Positions 1 to 9,433 of a stretch of DNA of 64,000 nt are shown here, piece after piece. Under the pieces are notes generated by a model. That model was not told the DNA's origin and ran no database searches. It was given only the letters and a program-made list of their open reading frames with translations. Origin of the DNA: Cryobacterium zongtaii (GTDB lineage: Bacteria > Actinomycetota > Actinomycetes > Actinomycetales > Microbacteriaceae); contig NZ_PPXD01000017.1 in assembly GCF_002909375.1 (NCBI RefSeq), positions 50,135-114,134 on the forward strand, given 5' to 3'. The translations under genes were made by a program, and so were the position numbers. The stretch's first letter is position 1, and each line of letters opens with the position of its first letter.

Positions 1-698
1 GCGGTTCCGCCCAGGTGGGCGGGCTGCCACCAGCGGCCGGCACCAGGCTCCGGGTAACGCGCCTGCAGGCCGTCCACGAGCTCCTGCAGCACGCCGTGCA
101 GTCGCTGGGTCACCTGCTGCGGATCGTCCTCGGCGTCTACACGTACCGGCGTGCCGACCGCGAAGGAGACCGGGGTGCGATAGGCCTCCCGCACGGATGG
201 CTTGTGGTTTTTCGTGAGCAGCCGGTGGCCACCCCAGACAGCGATGGGCACGATGGGCATCCCGGCCTCCATCGCCATCCGCGCCGCACCGGTCTTCAGG
301 TCCCGCACGGTGAACGACGCGTTCACTCCCCCTTCGGGAAACACCCCGACGAGTTCGCCGGCGTTGAGCGCCCGCACCGCGTCGGCGTAGGCCTGGGCCC
401 CGGCCGTCATGTCGACGTTGATGTGCCGCATCCCACGCAACAGCCAGCCGACGACGGGCTTGTCGAACGCACCCTTCTTGGCCATGAAGCGGATGTGCCG
501 GCGGTTCTTTCGCCAGGTCATCCACTCCACGAGGGCGAAGTCCGCGTAGCCGAAGTGGGTGATGGCGAGGACCGCCCCTCCGGCGTCCGGAAGGTTGGTG
601 AGGCCCGACGCCGACGGCCTGAGCCTGAAGGCTCCGAAAATTGTGCGACCCGCTGCAATCGCCGTGCTGTAGATCGGTTCCCCGCTGCGCCTTCTCAT
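1..698 (-). CDS. PlsC-family acyltransferase (C-terminus cut by window edge)
   Basis: Reading the complement from an ATG at 698 gives an open frame that runs off the left edge after about 232 codons. The protein has the acyltransferase signature H-F-G-Y-A-D (HX4D) near residue 48 and F-P-E-G-G-V-N near residue 120, the two hallmark motifs of 1-acyl-glycerol-3-phosphate acyltransferases, which put the second acyl chain onto lysophosphatidate at the membrane. It is a paralogue of the PlsC at 33673-34362. A basic N-terminus (MRRRSGEP) follows a modest GGGG ribosome site. The true substrate could be another acyl acceptor. No stop codon is visible, so the C-terminus is unknown. Confidence 0.85.
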   Translation of the reverse strand, partial: MRRRSGEPIYSTAIAAGRTIFGAFRLRPSASGLTNLPDAGGAVLAITHFGYADFALVEWMTWRKNRRHIRFMAKKGAFDKPVVGWLLRGMRHINVDMTAGAQAYADAVRALNAGELVGVFPEGGVNASFTVRDLKTGAARMAMEAGMPIVPIAVWGGHRLLTKNHKPSVREAYRTPVSFAVGTPVRVDAEDDPQQVTQRLHGVLQELVDGLQARYPEPGAGRWWQPAHLGGT

Positions 699-842
699 GC
701 CCCCAGCGTAGAACAAACGGCTGTCAAACTGCTGGTCACACGGGGGTCATTGGTCCCGCGCCGTGGCCGGTGTCGGGCACCGATGGGTTCATGACGATCG
801 GAGCGGTCGCGCTATCGTGTCGGCATCCGAGCGAAGGCAACC

Positions 843-1340
843 ATGGACGAGACAGTGACGACAGGCTGGGGTGACTTCGCCGTGGCCATGGTGGGCGCCG
901 CCGCGGCGCTGGCGGGCCTCGTCATGGTGGCGATCTCGGTGAACATCCGGGAGATCCTCGCGCTGCCCGGGCTGACGGCACGGGCCGCGGCCGCCGTCGG
1001 CTCCCTCGTGCTGGTGGTGGTGACCGGCGGCCTCCTTCTGGTGCCCGGCCAGCCCGGGGCGGTCCTGGGCGTCGAGGTTCTCGTCGCCGTCGCCCCGGCG
1101 GTCGTCCTGCATACGATCTCACTCCGCCACCGGGCACGGAACAGCGCGAGTGGGCGGTTCTCCCTTGCCCTCTATCTACCGCTCGCGGCCCTTCAACTGC
1201 TTCCCTTCGCGCTGGGCGCGGTGCTCCTCATCGTCACGAGCACCTCCACCGGCATCTACCTGGTCGCGGCCGGGGTGATCCTCACCGTCATCGGCTCCAT
1301 GCTCGACGCCTGGGTCCTGATGGTGGAAATCCTCCGTTGA
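843..1340 (+). CDS. Small multi-pass membrane protein of unknown function
   Basis: The 165-residue product has four to five hydrophobic segments (about residues 11-31, 47-67, 73-93, 108-131 and 136-160), separated by short polar loops such as HRARNSASGR. The start follows a GAAGGC ribosome-site-like run. I do not recognise a catalytic motif. Similar short actinobacterial membrane proteins that begin with an acidic stretch and GWGDF-like residues are common and uncharacterised. It is divergent from the acyltransferase to its left (144 bp apart) and is followed directly by an inverted repeat that may end its transcript. Confidence 0.65.
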   Translation: MDETVTTGWGDFAVAMVGAAAALAGLVMVAISVNIREILALPGLTARAAAAVGSLVLVVVTGGLLLVPGQPGAVLGVEVLVAVAPAVVLHTISLRHRARNSASGRFSLALYLPLAALQLLPFALGAVLLIVTSTSTGIYLVAAGVILTVIGSMLDAWVLMVEILR

Positions 1341-1346
1341 TACCCT

Positions 1347-1407
1347 CGCGAACTGTGACTTAAGCACATAAGAGTCGCGCGTTTTGGGGCTTTTCTCACA
1401 GCTCGCG
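1347..1407 (+). terminator. Inverted repeat after the membrane-protein gene, related to the 43.8 kb terminator
   Basis: CGCGAaCTGTGA (1347-1358) and TCACAGcTCGCG (1396-1407) form a 12-bp stem with one mismatch around a 37-nt loop. The loop end carries GTTTTGGGGCTTTTC. The 16 bases at 1386-1401 are identical to the right arm of the perfect palindrome at 43807-43855. It begins 7 nt after the stop codon at 1340. Terminator function is inferred from position and structure. Confidence 0.45.
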
Positions 1408-1462
1408 GATGCTGTGGCCGTGGGGCGGGGTGAGTGTCGGGGGTAGGTGAGACGATCTCAGT

Positions 1463-2625
1463 ATGAGTATCGCTGACGAGGGACTACCGCCCACTCCGGA
1501 CGGTGACGACTATTCTCCGGAGCCCACCCTGGACGACCGTGTCCAGGCCGATCTGGTCCGGCACACCGAACGGATCGCGGCCGATGACCGCGTCATCGCC
1601 CGGGCCCAGGCCCGCCGGATCGAGCACCTGCTGGACCTGCAGGACTGGAGCGAACAACCCCGGGTCGCCTCGCGGTTGCACGGCAACCCGGCGAACATTC
1701 GCCTCGCCGACGACAATGCGGCCAGCCTGACCGAGGACCCGGCCCGTGCGGCCGCGTACAACCGGTGGGACGACCGGGAGGTCGCCCGGCGCACGATCGT
1801 GAGTGAGACCGCGTGTCTGACCCGGGTGGCCGAGCGCACCATCGACCGGCAACTAAACGAGGCCCGGTTCCTCAGCTCCTACGCACCGGCGACGTTCGCG
1901 GCGTTCTCGAGAGGGGAGATCAGCTACCGGCATGCCACGACCCTGCTCGGGCAGCTGCTCACCCTGCCGGATGGGGGCCAGGCGGCGTTTGAGGAACGGG
2001 TGTTACCGGAGGCGAAACGGCTGCCGGTGTCCGGGTCATCGACAAGGCCCGCCGGTTGCGGGAGAAGCTGCACCCGGAATCGATCGTGACCCGGCACAAG
2101 AACGCCCTCGCCGACCGGCGTGCGTACTGGGAGGCCGCCTCGGACGGGATGGCGTGGTTGCACTGGTACGGCACCGCGCACGGCACCAAGGCCGCCTTCG
2201 ACCGGATCAACGGCATGGCCGTGCAACTCACGCACCTCGGCGACCCGACCCCGGCCGACCAGACGGATGGCGCCAGCAGCGGCGGCACGGTCATGGTCAC
2301 GGTGCCCGTGCTGACCCTGCTGGGCTTGGACGAGGAACCCGGCACCCTCGAAGGGTACGGGCCGATCTCGCCGGAGGTCGCGCGACTCAAACACCGCAGC
2401 CAGTGGCGAGTCACGCAGGAACCCGACGGGATCCTGCACTGGACCTCACCCGGCACACGCAGCTACCGCGCCGATCCGGCCAACCCGATGGGACCACCCC
2501 GACCCCGGCCACCGGTCGCCGGGCCCAAGACCCGGAAGCGGCCCGGCGACGATAGTCACCTGATGCCCCGGCCGAGGCCGACCCGGCAGCCGACACCGCC
2601 GGCACCCGGGAACCCACCGTTCTGA
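1463..2625 (+). pseudogene. Decayed DUF222 (13E12 repeat) HNH endonuclease-like gene
   Basis: The first frame (1463 to about 2020) encodes a DUF222-type N-terminus, including R-D-R-Q-like helices and a segment ending in RLPVSG, and then loses homology and stops at 2089. The downstream frame resumes at about 2030 with VIDKARRLREKLHPES and continues to 2625, so a frameshift lies around 2020-2045. The second part jumps from GYGPISPEVARL straight to KHRSQWRVTQEPDGILHW. In intact family members roughly 60-70 residues containing the HNH zinc/nuclease core sit at that point, so the catalytic domain appears deleted as well. DUF222-HNH genes occur in many copies in actinobacteria and behave like selfish or repeat elements. 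The remnant is therefore unlikely to make an active nuclease. Confidence 0.8.
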
Positions 2626-2665
2626 CCGGGGCCTCCGCCCGAATTCATCTGGAGCGGGCAGAGGG

Positions 2666-5600
2666 TCAAGTCAGGCAGTACGGGCCCAGGAGGCTCTTGA
2701 GTTCGCCGAAGAGGTCGGCGGTCACGGTGACCCGGCTCGGCAGCTCGAAGACGCGGGCGGTGTCACCCTTGATCAACTTCAGGCGCACCTCTGAGGTACC
2801 GCCGTGTCTCTTGAGCACCTCGCCGAGCTGGGTGACGGTATCGGTGGTGGCTCGCGCCTCGAACAGAGTGATCGACAGGGTGCCGTGATCGGACGCCTGA
2901 CCGAGCTCGGGCGCAAAGATGCTGTACGCGTGCAGGTTCATTCCGTCATCGCGCATACTCACCCGGCCGCGCACCACCACGACGGAGTCGCTGACGAGGT
3001 CAAGGGAGAACTCTTGGTACGCCTTGCCCATGAACATGACGTCGATCTCGCCGCCGAAGTCCTCGACCGAGATGATGCCGTACTGGTTGCCCGACTTCTT
3101 GGCGATGCGATGCTGCACATTGGTGATGAGGCCGGCCACGGTGACGGTATCGGCATCCTGGGTGTGCTCGGAACTGATCAGATCGGTGATCGTGGTGCTG
3201 GCGTGCTTGGCCAGCGGAATCTCGAGGCCGGCCAGAGGGTGGTCGGAGACGTAGAGGCCGAGCATGTCGCGCTCCAGTGCGAGCTTCTCCTTCTTGCTCC
3301 ACTCCGGCCGGTCCGGCACCTGGTCGGTCTCCTGAGGGTCGTCGAAGAGGCTGTCGAAGTCGAAGCCGACCATGCCGTGCGACTCGTCACGTTTGATCTT
3401 GACGGCGGAGTCGACGGCTCCCTCGTGAATCTCGAACATGGCGCGGCGGGTGGCGCCGAGGGAGTCGAAGGCGCCGGACTTGATCAGGGACTCGACGGTG
3501 CGCTTGTTGGTGACCTGCAGCGGGACCTTGCGGAGGAAATCGTGGAACGACTCGAAGTCGCCCTTCTCAGTGCGGGCGGCCCGGATGGCTTCCACCACGT
3601 TGAAACCGACGTTACGCACGGCGCCCAGGCCGAAGCGGATGTCGGTGCCGACGGCGGCGAAGAAGCCGATCGACTCGTTGACATCCGGCGGCAGCACCTG
3701 GATGCCCATCCGGCGGCACTCGTTGAGGTACAGCGCGAGCTTGTCGCGGGCATCGCCGACGCTGGTCAGCAGGGCGGCCATGTACTCGGCCGGATAGTGC
3801 GCCTTAAGGTATGCGGTCCAGTAGGACAGCACTCCGTAGGCCGCGGAGTGGGCTTTGTTGAAGGCGTAGTCAGAGAACGGTAGAAGGATGTTCCATACGG
3901 TGGTAATGGCTTCCATTGAGTAGCCGTTGGCTATCATTCCGCCGGAGAAACCCTCGAACTGCTTGTCCAGCTCGGACTTCTTCTTCTTGCCCATCGCGCG
4001 TCGCAGCAGGTCGGCCTGACCCAGGGTGAAGCCGGCCAGCTTCTGCGCGATCGACATCACCTGCTCCTGATAGACGATGAGGCCGTAGGTGCCGCCGATG
4101 ATGTCTTTGAGGGGCTCCTCGAGCTCTTTGTGGATCGGGATGATCTCCTGCTGACCGGTCTTCCGCAGCGCGTAGTTGGTGTGCGAGTTCGCGCCCATGG
4201 GGCCGGGCCGGTAGAGCGCGATGACGGCGGAGATGTCTTCGAAGTTGTCGGGCTTCATGCTGCGCAGGAGCGCGCGCATCGGGCCGCCGTCCAGCTGGAA
4301 CACCCCGAGGGTGTCGCCGCGGGCGAGCAGTTCGTAGGCGAGCACGTCGTCGAGGTCGAGGTCTTCGAGCACCGGGCGGTGGCCACGGTTCGCTTCGATG
4401 TTGTCGAGGGTGTCGTCGATGATGGTGAGGTTGCGGAGCCCCAGGAAGTCCATCTTGATCAGGCCCAGGCTCTCGCAGGCCGGGTAGTCGAACTGCGTGA
4501 CGATCTGGCCGTCGGCCTCGCGGCGCATGATCGGGATGATGTCGATGAGCGGGTCGGACGACATGATCACGCCGGCGGCGTGCACACCCCACTGGCGCTT
4601 GAGGTTCTCGATACCGAGCGCGGTGTCGAAGACCGTGCGCGCTTCAGCATCTGTCTCGATGACGGCGCGGAAGTCGCCGGCCTCGCGGTAGCGGGGGTGG
4701 TCCTTGTCGAACATGCCGGTGAGCGGCATGTCCTTGCCCATGATGGGCTGCGGCATGGCCTTGGTGAGCTTGTCGCCCATGCCGAACGGGAAGCCCAAAA
4801 CCCGGCTGGAGTCCTTCAGCGCCTGCTTGGCCTTGATGGTGCCGTAGGTGACGATCTGCGCGACGCGCTCGGAGCCGTACTTCTCGGTGACGTAGTGGAT
4901 GACCTCGCCGCGGCGACGGTCGTCGAAGTCGACGTCGAAGTCGGGCATGGAGACGCGGTCGGGGTTGAGGAAGCGCTCGAAGATCAGGCCGTGCACCAGC
5001 GGGTCGAGGTCGGTGATGCCCATGGCGTACGCGACCATCGAGCCGGCGCCGGAGCCACGACCTGGACCGACTCTGATGCCGTTCTCCTTGGACCAGTTGA
5101 TGAAGTCGGCGACGACCAGGAAGTAGCCGGGGAAGCCCATCTGGGTGATGACGCCGACCTCGTAGTCGGCCTGCTTGCGCACCGCTGCCGTGATGCCGTT
5201 CGGATAGCGACGCAGGAGGCCGAGTTCGGTCTCCTTGATGAACCAGCTTTCCTCGTTCTCGCCCTCAGGGGTGGGGAACCGGGGCATGTAGTTGGCCGAG
5301 GTGTTGAACTTGACCTCGCACCGCTCGGCGATGAGCAGAGTGTTGTCGCACGCCTCCGGGTTGTCCCGGAACAGGTGCCGCATCTCGGCGGCGGTCTTGA
5401 GGTAGAACTCGTTGGAGTCGAACTTGAACCGGTTGGGGTCGTCCAGGGTGGATGCCGACTGCACGCAGAGCAGCGCCGCGTGCGCTGTCGCGTCGTGCGC
5501 GTGGGTGTAGTGCAGGTCGTTGGTGGCCACCAGCGGCAGATCGAGTTCCTTGGCCAACTTGAGCAGGTCCGTCATGGTGCGGCGCTCGATGTCGATGCCG

Positions 5601-6187
5601 TGGTCCATGATCTCGCAGAAGAAGTTGTCCTTCCCGAAGATGTCCCGCAGCTCCCCCGCGGCCTGCCTGGCCTCGTCGTACTGGCCGAGCCGGAGGCGGG
5701 TCTGCACCTCGCCACCCACGCATCCGGTCGTACCGATCAGACCCTTGGAATAGGTGCTGAGCAGTTCGCGGTCCATTCGCGGCTTGAAGTAGTAGCCCTC
5801 CAGCGACGCGAGGGACGAGAGCCTGAACAGGTTGTGCATTCCCTCGGTGTTCTCCGAGAGCAGGGTCATGTGGGTGTACGCACCGCTACCGCCGACGTCG
5901 TCGCGGTTTTGGGCGTTGGTGCCCCAGCGCACCCGGGTCTTGTCGCGACGGTCGGTGCCCGGCGTGATGTAAGCCTCGGTGCCGATGATCGGCTTGATCC
6001 CGGCATCCGTGGCGGTCTTCCAGAAATCGAACGCGCCGAACACGTTGCCGTGGTCGGTGACGGCGATGGCCGGCATCTTCTGTTCAGCGGCCGCCGCGAT
6101 CAACGGCTTGACCCGCGCGGCGCCGTCGAGCATGGAGTACTCGCTGTGCACGTGAAGGTGGACGAACGAATCATTCTGCGGCGACAC
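2666..6187 (-). CDS. dnaE: DNA polymerase III alpha subunit
   Basis: This 1173-residue protein is the replicative polymerase catalytic subunit, DnaE1-type in length. The N-terminal PHP domain starts HLHVHSEYSMLDG (about residues 10-22) with ITDHGN downstream. The C-family polymerase core shows PDFDVDFDDRR at about residues 414-424, which holds catalytic aspartates, followed by a helix-hairpin-helix and an OB-fold segment near the C-terminus (VTVAGLITNVQHR). It starts with GTG at 6187, preceded by TGGAG about 9 nt upstream. It lies last in the long minus-strand block, 100 bp beyond rluD, and may have its own promoter in that gap. Confidence 0.97.
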   Translation of the reverse strand: MSPQNDSFVHLHVHSEYSMLDGAARVKPLIAAAAEQKMPAIAVTDHGNVFGAFDFWKTATDAGIKPIIGTEAYITPGTDRRDKTRVRWGTNAQNRDDVGGSGAYTHMTLLSENTEGMHNLFRLSSLASLEGYYFKPRMDRELLSTYSKGLIGTTGCVGGEVQTRLRLGQYDEARQAAGELRDIFGKDNFFCEIMDHGIDIERRTMTDLLKLAKELDLPLVATNDLHYTHAHDATAHAALLCVQSASTLDDPNRFKFDSNEFYLKTAAEMRHLFRDNPEACDNTLLIAERCEVKFNTSANYMPRFPTPEGENEESWFIKETELGLLRRYPNGITAAVRKQADYEVGVITQMGFPGYFLVVADFINWSKENGIRVGPGRGSGAGSMVAYAMGITDLDPLVHGLIFERFLNPDRVSMPDFDVDFDDRRRGEVIHYVTEKYGSERVAQIVTYGTIKAKQALKDSSRVLGFPFGMGDKLTKAMPQPIMGKDMPLTGMFDKDHPRYREAGDFRAVIETDAEARTVFDTALGIENLKRQWGVHAAGVIMSSDPLIDIIPIMRREADGQIVTQFDYPACESLGLIKMDFLGLRNLTIIDDTLDNIEANRGHRPVLEDLDLDDVLAYELLARGDTLGVFQLDGGPMRALLRSMKPDNFEDISAVIALYRPGPMGANSHTNYALRKTGQQEIIPIHKELEEPLKDIIGGTYGLIVYQEQVMSIAQKLAGFTLGQADLLRRAMGKKKKSELDKQFEGFSGGMIANGYSMEAITTVWNILLPFSDYAFNKAHSAAYGVLSYWTAYLKAHYPAEYMAALLTSVGDARDKLALYLNECRRMGIQVLPPDVNESIGFFAAVGTDIRFGLGAVRNVGFNVVEAIRAARTEKGDFESFHDFLRKVPLQVTNKRTVESLIKSGAFDSLGATRRAMFEIHEGAVDSAVKIKRDESHGMVGFDFDSLFDDPQETDQVPDRPEWSKKEKLALERDMLGLYVSDHPLAGLEIPLAKHASTTITDLISSEHTQDADTVTVAGLITNVQHRIAKKSGNQYGIISVEDFGGEIDVMFMGKAYQEFSLDLVSDSVVVVRGRVSMRDDGMNLHAYSIFAPELGQASDHGTLSITLFEARATTDTVTQLGEVLKRHGGTSEVRLKLIKGDTARVFELPSRVTVTADLFGELKSLLGPYCLT

Positions 6188-6287
6188 GACTGCTCCAGCT
6201 GCTCTGGGGTTTATCTGATGACGAAGTGGGGGGTGCTGGTCTTCCAGCCTAAGCGCCGGAGGACGCCCCTGCCCTGATCAACGCAGC

Positions 6288-7208
6288 CTAATCGCCGCGC
6301 AGTAAGCGCAGAGCGTTGGCCAGGTCGTCCGGGTACTCGGCGTTGAAGGTGACCCATTCGCCGCTGGTCGGGTGATCGAAGGAGAGCTGCTTGGCGACCA
6401 GCCACTGCCGGGTGAGGCCGAGCCTGGCCGAGATCTTCGCGTCGGCCCCGTACATGGCGTCGCCGACACACGGATGCCGCTGGGCGGCCATGTGCACCCG
6501 GATCTGGTGGGTTCGACCGGTCTCCAGATGTACCTCGAGCAGGGACGCGGAGGGGAAGGCTTCCAGGGTCTCGTAGTGAGTGACGGAGTCCTTGCCTCCG
6601 GCGATCACAGCGAACTTCCAGTCGGAGCGCGGGTGGCGCCCGATCGGCGCGTCGATGGTGCCGCTGGACGGGTCTGGGTGGCCCTGCACGACGGCGTGGT
6701 AGATCTTGTCGACCTCCCGGTCGTGGAAGGCCCGTTTGAGGTGCGTGTACGCGTGCTCGGACTTCGCGACGACCATGAGGCCGCTGGTCCCGACGTCGAG
6801 ACGGTGCACGATGCCGGCCCGTTCGGACGCACCGGAGGTGGCGATGCGGTAGCCGGCGGCGGCGAGGGCGCCGAGCACCGTCGGGCCGGTCCAGCCCACG
6901 CTGGGGTGGGCCGCGACGCCGGATGGCTTGTTGACGACGACGATGTCGTCGTCGTCGTGCACGATCGTGAGATCGGGTACCGCGATGGGCACGATGACGA
7001 GGTCCTGCTTGGGCGCCCAGCTCACGTCGAGCCAGGCCCCGGCACGCAGCTTGTCCGACTTGCCGACCACGACGCCGTCCTGGGTGACCCCGTCGGACTC
7101 GGCGACTTCGGCCGCGAAGCTGCGGGAGAAGCCGAACAGCTTGGCGATGCCCGCGTCAACGCGTACACCGTCCAAACCATCGGGCAGGGGAAGGGCTCGG
7201 TTTTCCAT
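6288..7208 (-). CDS. rluD: RluA-family 23S rRNA pseudouridine synthase
   Basis: The 306-residue enzyme converts uridines in 23S rRNA to pseudouridine. An N-terminal S4-like RNA-binding region ([20 protein letters not shown]) is followed by the catalytic domain with [16 protein letters not shown], whose Asp in RLD is the nucleophile of this family, and [10 protein letters not shown] further on. The ATG at 7208 is 9 nt downstream of the lspA stop. A longer upstream extension in the same frame overlaps lspA and is not homologous to the family. rluD next to lspA is a widespread gene order. The exact modified position (RluD-type versus another RluA class) cannot be read from the sequence. Confidence 0.93.
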   Translation of the reverse strand: MENRALPLPDGLDGVRVDAGIAKLFGFSRSFAAEVAESDGVTQDGVVVGKSDKLRAGAWLDVSWAPKQDLVIVPIAVPDLTIVHDDDDIVVVNKPSGVAAHPSVGWTGPTVLGALAAAGYRIATSGASERAGIVHRLDVGTSGLMVVAKSEHAYTHLKRAFHDREVDKIYHAVVQGHPDPSSGTIDAPIGRHPRSDWKFAVIAGGKDSVTHYETLEAFPSASLLEVHLETGRTHQIRVHMAAQRHPCVGDAMYGADAKISARLGLTRQWLVAKQLSFDHPTSGEWVTFNAEYPDDLANALRLLRGD

Positions 7209-7216
7209 GATGCCGT

Positions 7217-7810
7217 TCAGTTGGAGGGAGTGAGGGGCGCGGCGCTGCCGGCGGGCACGGTGCTGGCGGCCGGTTGGGCGGCATCCGGGTCGGATGTCGG
7301 CGTGCGACGGCCGTCGAGGCCGATGCCACGCAGGGTGAGCAGCATGAAGAGCGCCATGCTCACCACGATGCAGCAGTCCGCGATGTTGTAGATGGCCGGC
7401 ATCATCCACGGGGTGTAAAGGAAATCTACGACGTGCCCGAGGCCGAAAGACGGCTCCCGGAACAGTCGGTCGGTCAGGTTGCCGAGCACACCGCCGAGCA
7501 GGAGACCGAAAACGATCGCCCACAGGCTCGAGCGGATGCGTGGGGCGAACCACACGACAAACACGACGACACCGGCCGCAATGAGTGAGAACACCCAGGT
7601 GAGGCCGGTGGCGAAGGAGAAGGCCGCGCCGGGGTTCCGGATGAAGTGCAGTTGAAGCACATCACCCAGAACCCGGGCGGTCTGACCCTCGGTCATCAAG
7701 CTGACGACGAGGGCCTTGCTGATCTGATCGAACGCATACCCACCCACGGCCACGAGGGCCAGGACGATAAGTGCGCGGTAACTGATCTTCGACGGGTTGT
7801 TACGCGCCAA
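7217..7810 (-). CDS. lspA: Lipoprotein signal peptidase II
   Basis: LspA cleaves signal peptides of diacylglyceryl-modified prolipoproteins in the membrane. Four hydrophobic segments are visible ([60 protein letters not shown]). The two catalytic aspartates lie in GNLTDR and YNIAD. I chose the TTG at 7810, which overlaps the end of divIVA by 11 nt and gives 197 residues. A longer Arg-rich frame extends to 7858 but lies inside divIVA. The C-terminal tail is Pro/Ala/Ser-rich and probably disordered. The start codon is the least certain part. Confidence 0.9.
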   Translation of the reverse strand: MARNNPSKISYRALIVLALVAVGGYAFDQISKALVVSLMTEGQTARVLGDVLQLHFIRNPGAAFSFATGLTWVFSLIAAGVVVFVVWFAPRIRSSLWAIVFGLLLGGVLGNLTDRLFREPSFGLGHVVDFLYTPWMMPAIYNIADCCIVVSMALFMLLTLRGIGLDGRRTPTSDPDAAQPAASTVPAGSAAPLTPSN

Positions 7811-8480
7811 AGCCCTGGAAGCTCGCCTTCGGCGAGTTGCCCGAGTCCTTGCCCGCACCCGCGCCGACGGGCGACGTGGAGTCGAGGTCGCGCAGCTGAC
7901 CCTCGATGTAGCTCTTCAGCTTCTGGCGGTACTCGCGCTCGAAGGTGCGCAGTTCCTCGATCTTGTTCTCGAGGACGGCACGCTCCTTGTCGAGGACGTT
8001 GATCTGGGCGCGCTGCTTGGCTTCGGACTCCGCGATCACGCGGGCAGCCGTGGCGTGGCCCTCAGCGATCAGGGCGTCACGCTTCTCGGCGCCTTCCTTG
8101 ACGTGCTCCTCGTGCAGGCGGCGGGCCAGCTGCAACAGGTTCGTCGTGCCGGCGGTCTCGTCGATCGGCTCGGCAACCGGCGCCGGGGCGACGGGTGCTG
8201 CAGCGACGGGCTCGGGCACGACGGCAGCGACGGGCTCTGCGACGGGCTCAGGAGTGTTGACGGGCTCAGCGGTCTTGGCCGCAGCGGCACTGACCGGAGC
8301 AGCAGGTGCGACCTCGCCGCCGGAGAGACGGGCCTTGAGGTCCTCGTTCTCCTGGGTCAGGCGTCGCAGCTCGACAACGACCTCGTCGAGGAAGTCGTCA
8401 ACCTCGTCCTGGTCATATCCCTCGCGGAACTTGGTCGACTGAAACCTCTTGTTGACTACATCTTCCGGAGTTAGCGCCAT
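7800..8480 (-). CDS. divIVA: DivIVA/Wag31 polar growth scaffold
   Basis: The 226-residue cytoplasmic coiled-coil protein marks cell poles and recruits the elongation machinery in actinobacteria. The N-terminus MALTPEDVVNKRFQSTKFRE is the canonical membrane-binding DivIVA domain. It is followed by a short coiled coil (to about residue 50), an Ala/Pro/Val-rich linker (about 55-110), and a long second coiled coil (about 115-200). The ATG at 8480 follows a strong GAGGTGG ribosome site; the in-frame extension to 8495 does not. It sits beside sepF and yggT, the normal actinobacterial order. Confidence 0.95.
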   Translation of the reverse strand: MALTPEDVVNKRFQSTKFREGYDQDEVDDFLDEVVVELRRLTQENEDLKARLSGGEVAPAAPVSAAAAKTAEPVNTPEPVAEPVAAVVPEPVAAAPVAPAPVAEPIDETAGTTNLLQLARRLHEEHVKEGAEKRDALIAEGHATAARVIAESEAKQRAQINVLDKERAVLENKIEELRTFEREYRQKLKSYIEGQLRDLDSTSPVGAGAGKDSGNSPKASFQGFGA

Positions 8481-8616
8481 GGCTTTCCACCTCAAAACTT
8501 AATTGCGAACAGTTGTGCGAACACGTGCTTACGACCAACTGGCACTCGGTGTTGTACCGGGCCGGTTGGCCGTCATCGATCAAGAATACATGCCGAGGCC
8601 CTGGTGAGGCTGCGTG

Positions 8617-8913
8617 TCAGAACCGAATCGCCGTAATCCACATGCCGATGATGCAGCACAGCATGGTCAGGCTCCAGCCAAAGTCGAACGCGATCGGGCC
8701 GACGCGGAGCGGCGGGAAGATCCGACGGAAGAAATTGATCGGCGGGTCGGTGAGTGTGTAGACCAGCTCAATGAGAACCAGGACGAACCCGTGCGGCCGC
8801 CACGACCTGTTGATTCCCCGGACGAGGTCGACGATGAATCGGCCCCACATGACGAAGAAGTACAGCAGCAGGAAGTAGTAGGCGATCCCCAGGATCAGGT
8901 TGACTACGGACAC
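8617..8913 (-). CDS. YggT-family membrane protein
   Basis: This 98-residue protein has two hydrophobic segments, about residues 3-27 (LILGIAYYFLLLYFFVMWG) and 76-97, separated by an amphipathic loop containing TDPPINFFRRIFPPLRVG, the signature of the YggT family. It starts with GTG at 8913, 6 nt after the sepF stop, so it is probably co-translated. Its function is unknown; position between sepF and divIVA suggests a link to division or polar growth. A 136-bp gap separates it from divIVA. Confidence 0.88.
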   Translation of the reverse strand: MSVVNLILGIAYYFLLLYFFVMWGRFIVDLVRGINRSWRPHGFVLVLIELVYTLTDPPINFFRRIFPPLRVGPIAFDFGWSLTMLCCIIGMWITAIRF

Positions 8914-8919
8914 GTCGGG

Positions 8920-9414
8920 TTATGACTGGGCGAAGAAGGAGGAATCGGCGTCCCCCTCCTCGACGGCGTTGTCGCCGGAGATGACGACGTGCGACGGCGA
9001 CAGCAGGAAGACCTTGGCCGTTACGCGCTCGATCTTGCCGTAGAGACCCTGAGACAGGCCGCTGGCGAAGTCGATGAGACGGCGCGCATCGGCATCGCTC
9101 ATCTGGGAGAGGTTGATGATGACCGGGATTCCATCACGGAAGGACTCGGCGATCACCTGCGCGTCGCGGTACTGGCGCGGGTGGACGGTAAGGATCTCGT
9201 TCATTTCGGACACGACAACATTCTTGGGGGTGGAGGTCTTGTGCAACGGCGTGACCGGTGCGCGGCCGGCGTTCGCCGGAGCAGCGTGGGACGACGCGAC
9301 ATGGGCTGACTGGGTGGGGAGAGTGGAGACGGGAGCCGCTGCCGGCGCCTCATATTCCAGCTCTTCGTCTGCCAGACCCAGGTAGACCATGGTTTTCTTG
9401 AGCGGGTTGGACAT
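8920..9414 (-). CDS. sepF: SepF cell division protein (FtsZ membrane anchor)
   Basis: In bacteria without FtsA, SepF tethers FtsZ to the membrane. The 164-residue product has an N-terminal amphipathic start ([14 protein letters not shown]), an acidic/Ala-Pro linker (to about residue 70), and the SepF fold from [19 protein letters not shown] to the end, with [22 protein letters not shown] as the core strand-helix. It is 20 nt downstream of yggS in the same direction. The FtsZ C-terminal peptide it would bind is intact in the neighbouring ftsZ. Confidence 0.94.
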   Translation of the reverse strand: MSNPLKKTMVYLGLADEELEYEAPAAAPVSTLPTQSAHVASSHAAPANAGRAPVTPLHKTSTPKNVVVSEMNEILTVHPRQYRDAQVIAESFRDGIPVIINLSQMSDADARRLIDFASGLSQGLYGKIERVTAKVFLLSPSHVVISGDNAVEEGDADSSFFAQS

Positions 9415-9433
9415 CTCGACCTCCGTGTTGGTA

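Noticed and set aside
2411..2617. Minus-strand small frame over the DUF222 remnant
   Set aside because: Antisense to a recognisable remnant and without any motif or ribosome site.
1463..2625. Mobile element with inverted ends around the DUF222 remnant
   Set aside because: The inverted repeat at 1347-1407 has no partner on the other side and no target duplication was seen.
4130..6277. 715-residue open frame opposite dnaE
   Set aside because: It is antisense to the well-supported DNA polymerase, its translation is low-complexity (D/V/R/H-rich), and it has no family motif. High GC makes long antisense frames common.
7209..7553. Extension of the rluD frame upstream of 7208
   Set aside because: It overlaps lspA and is Arg/Pro-rich without homology; the S4-like start is at 7208.
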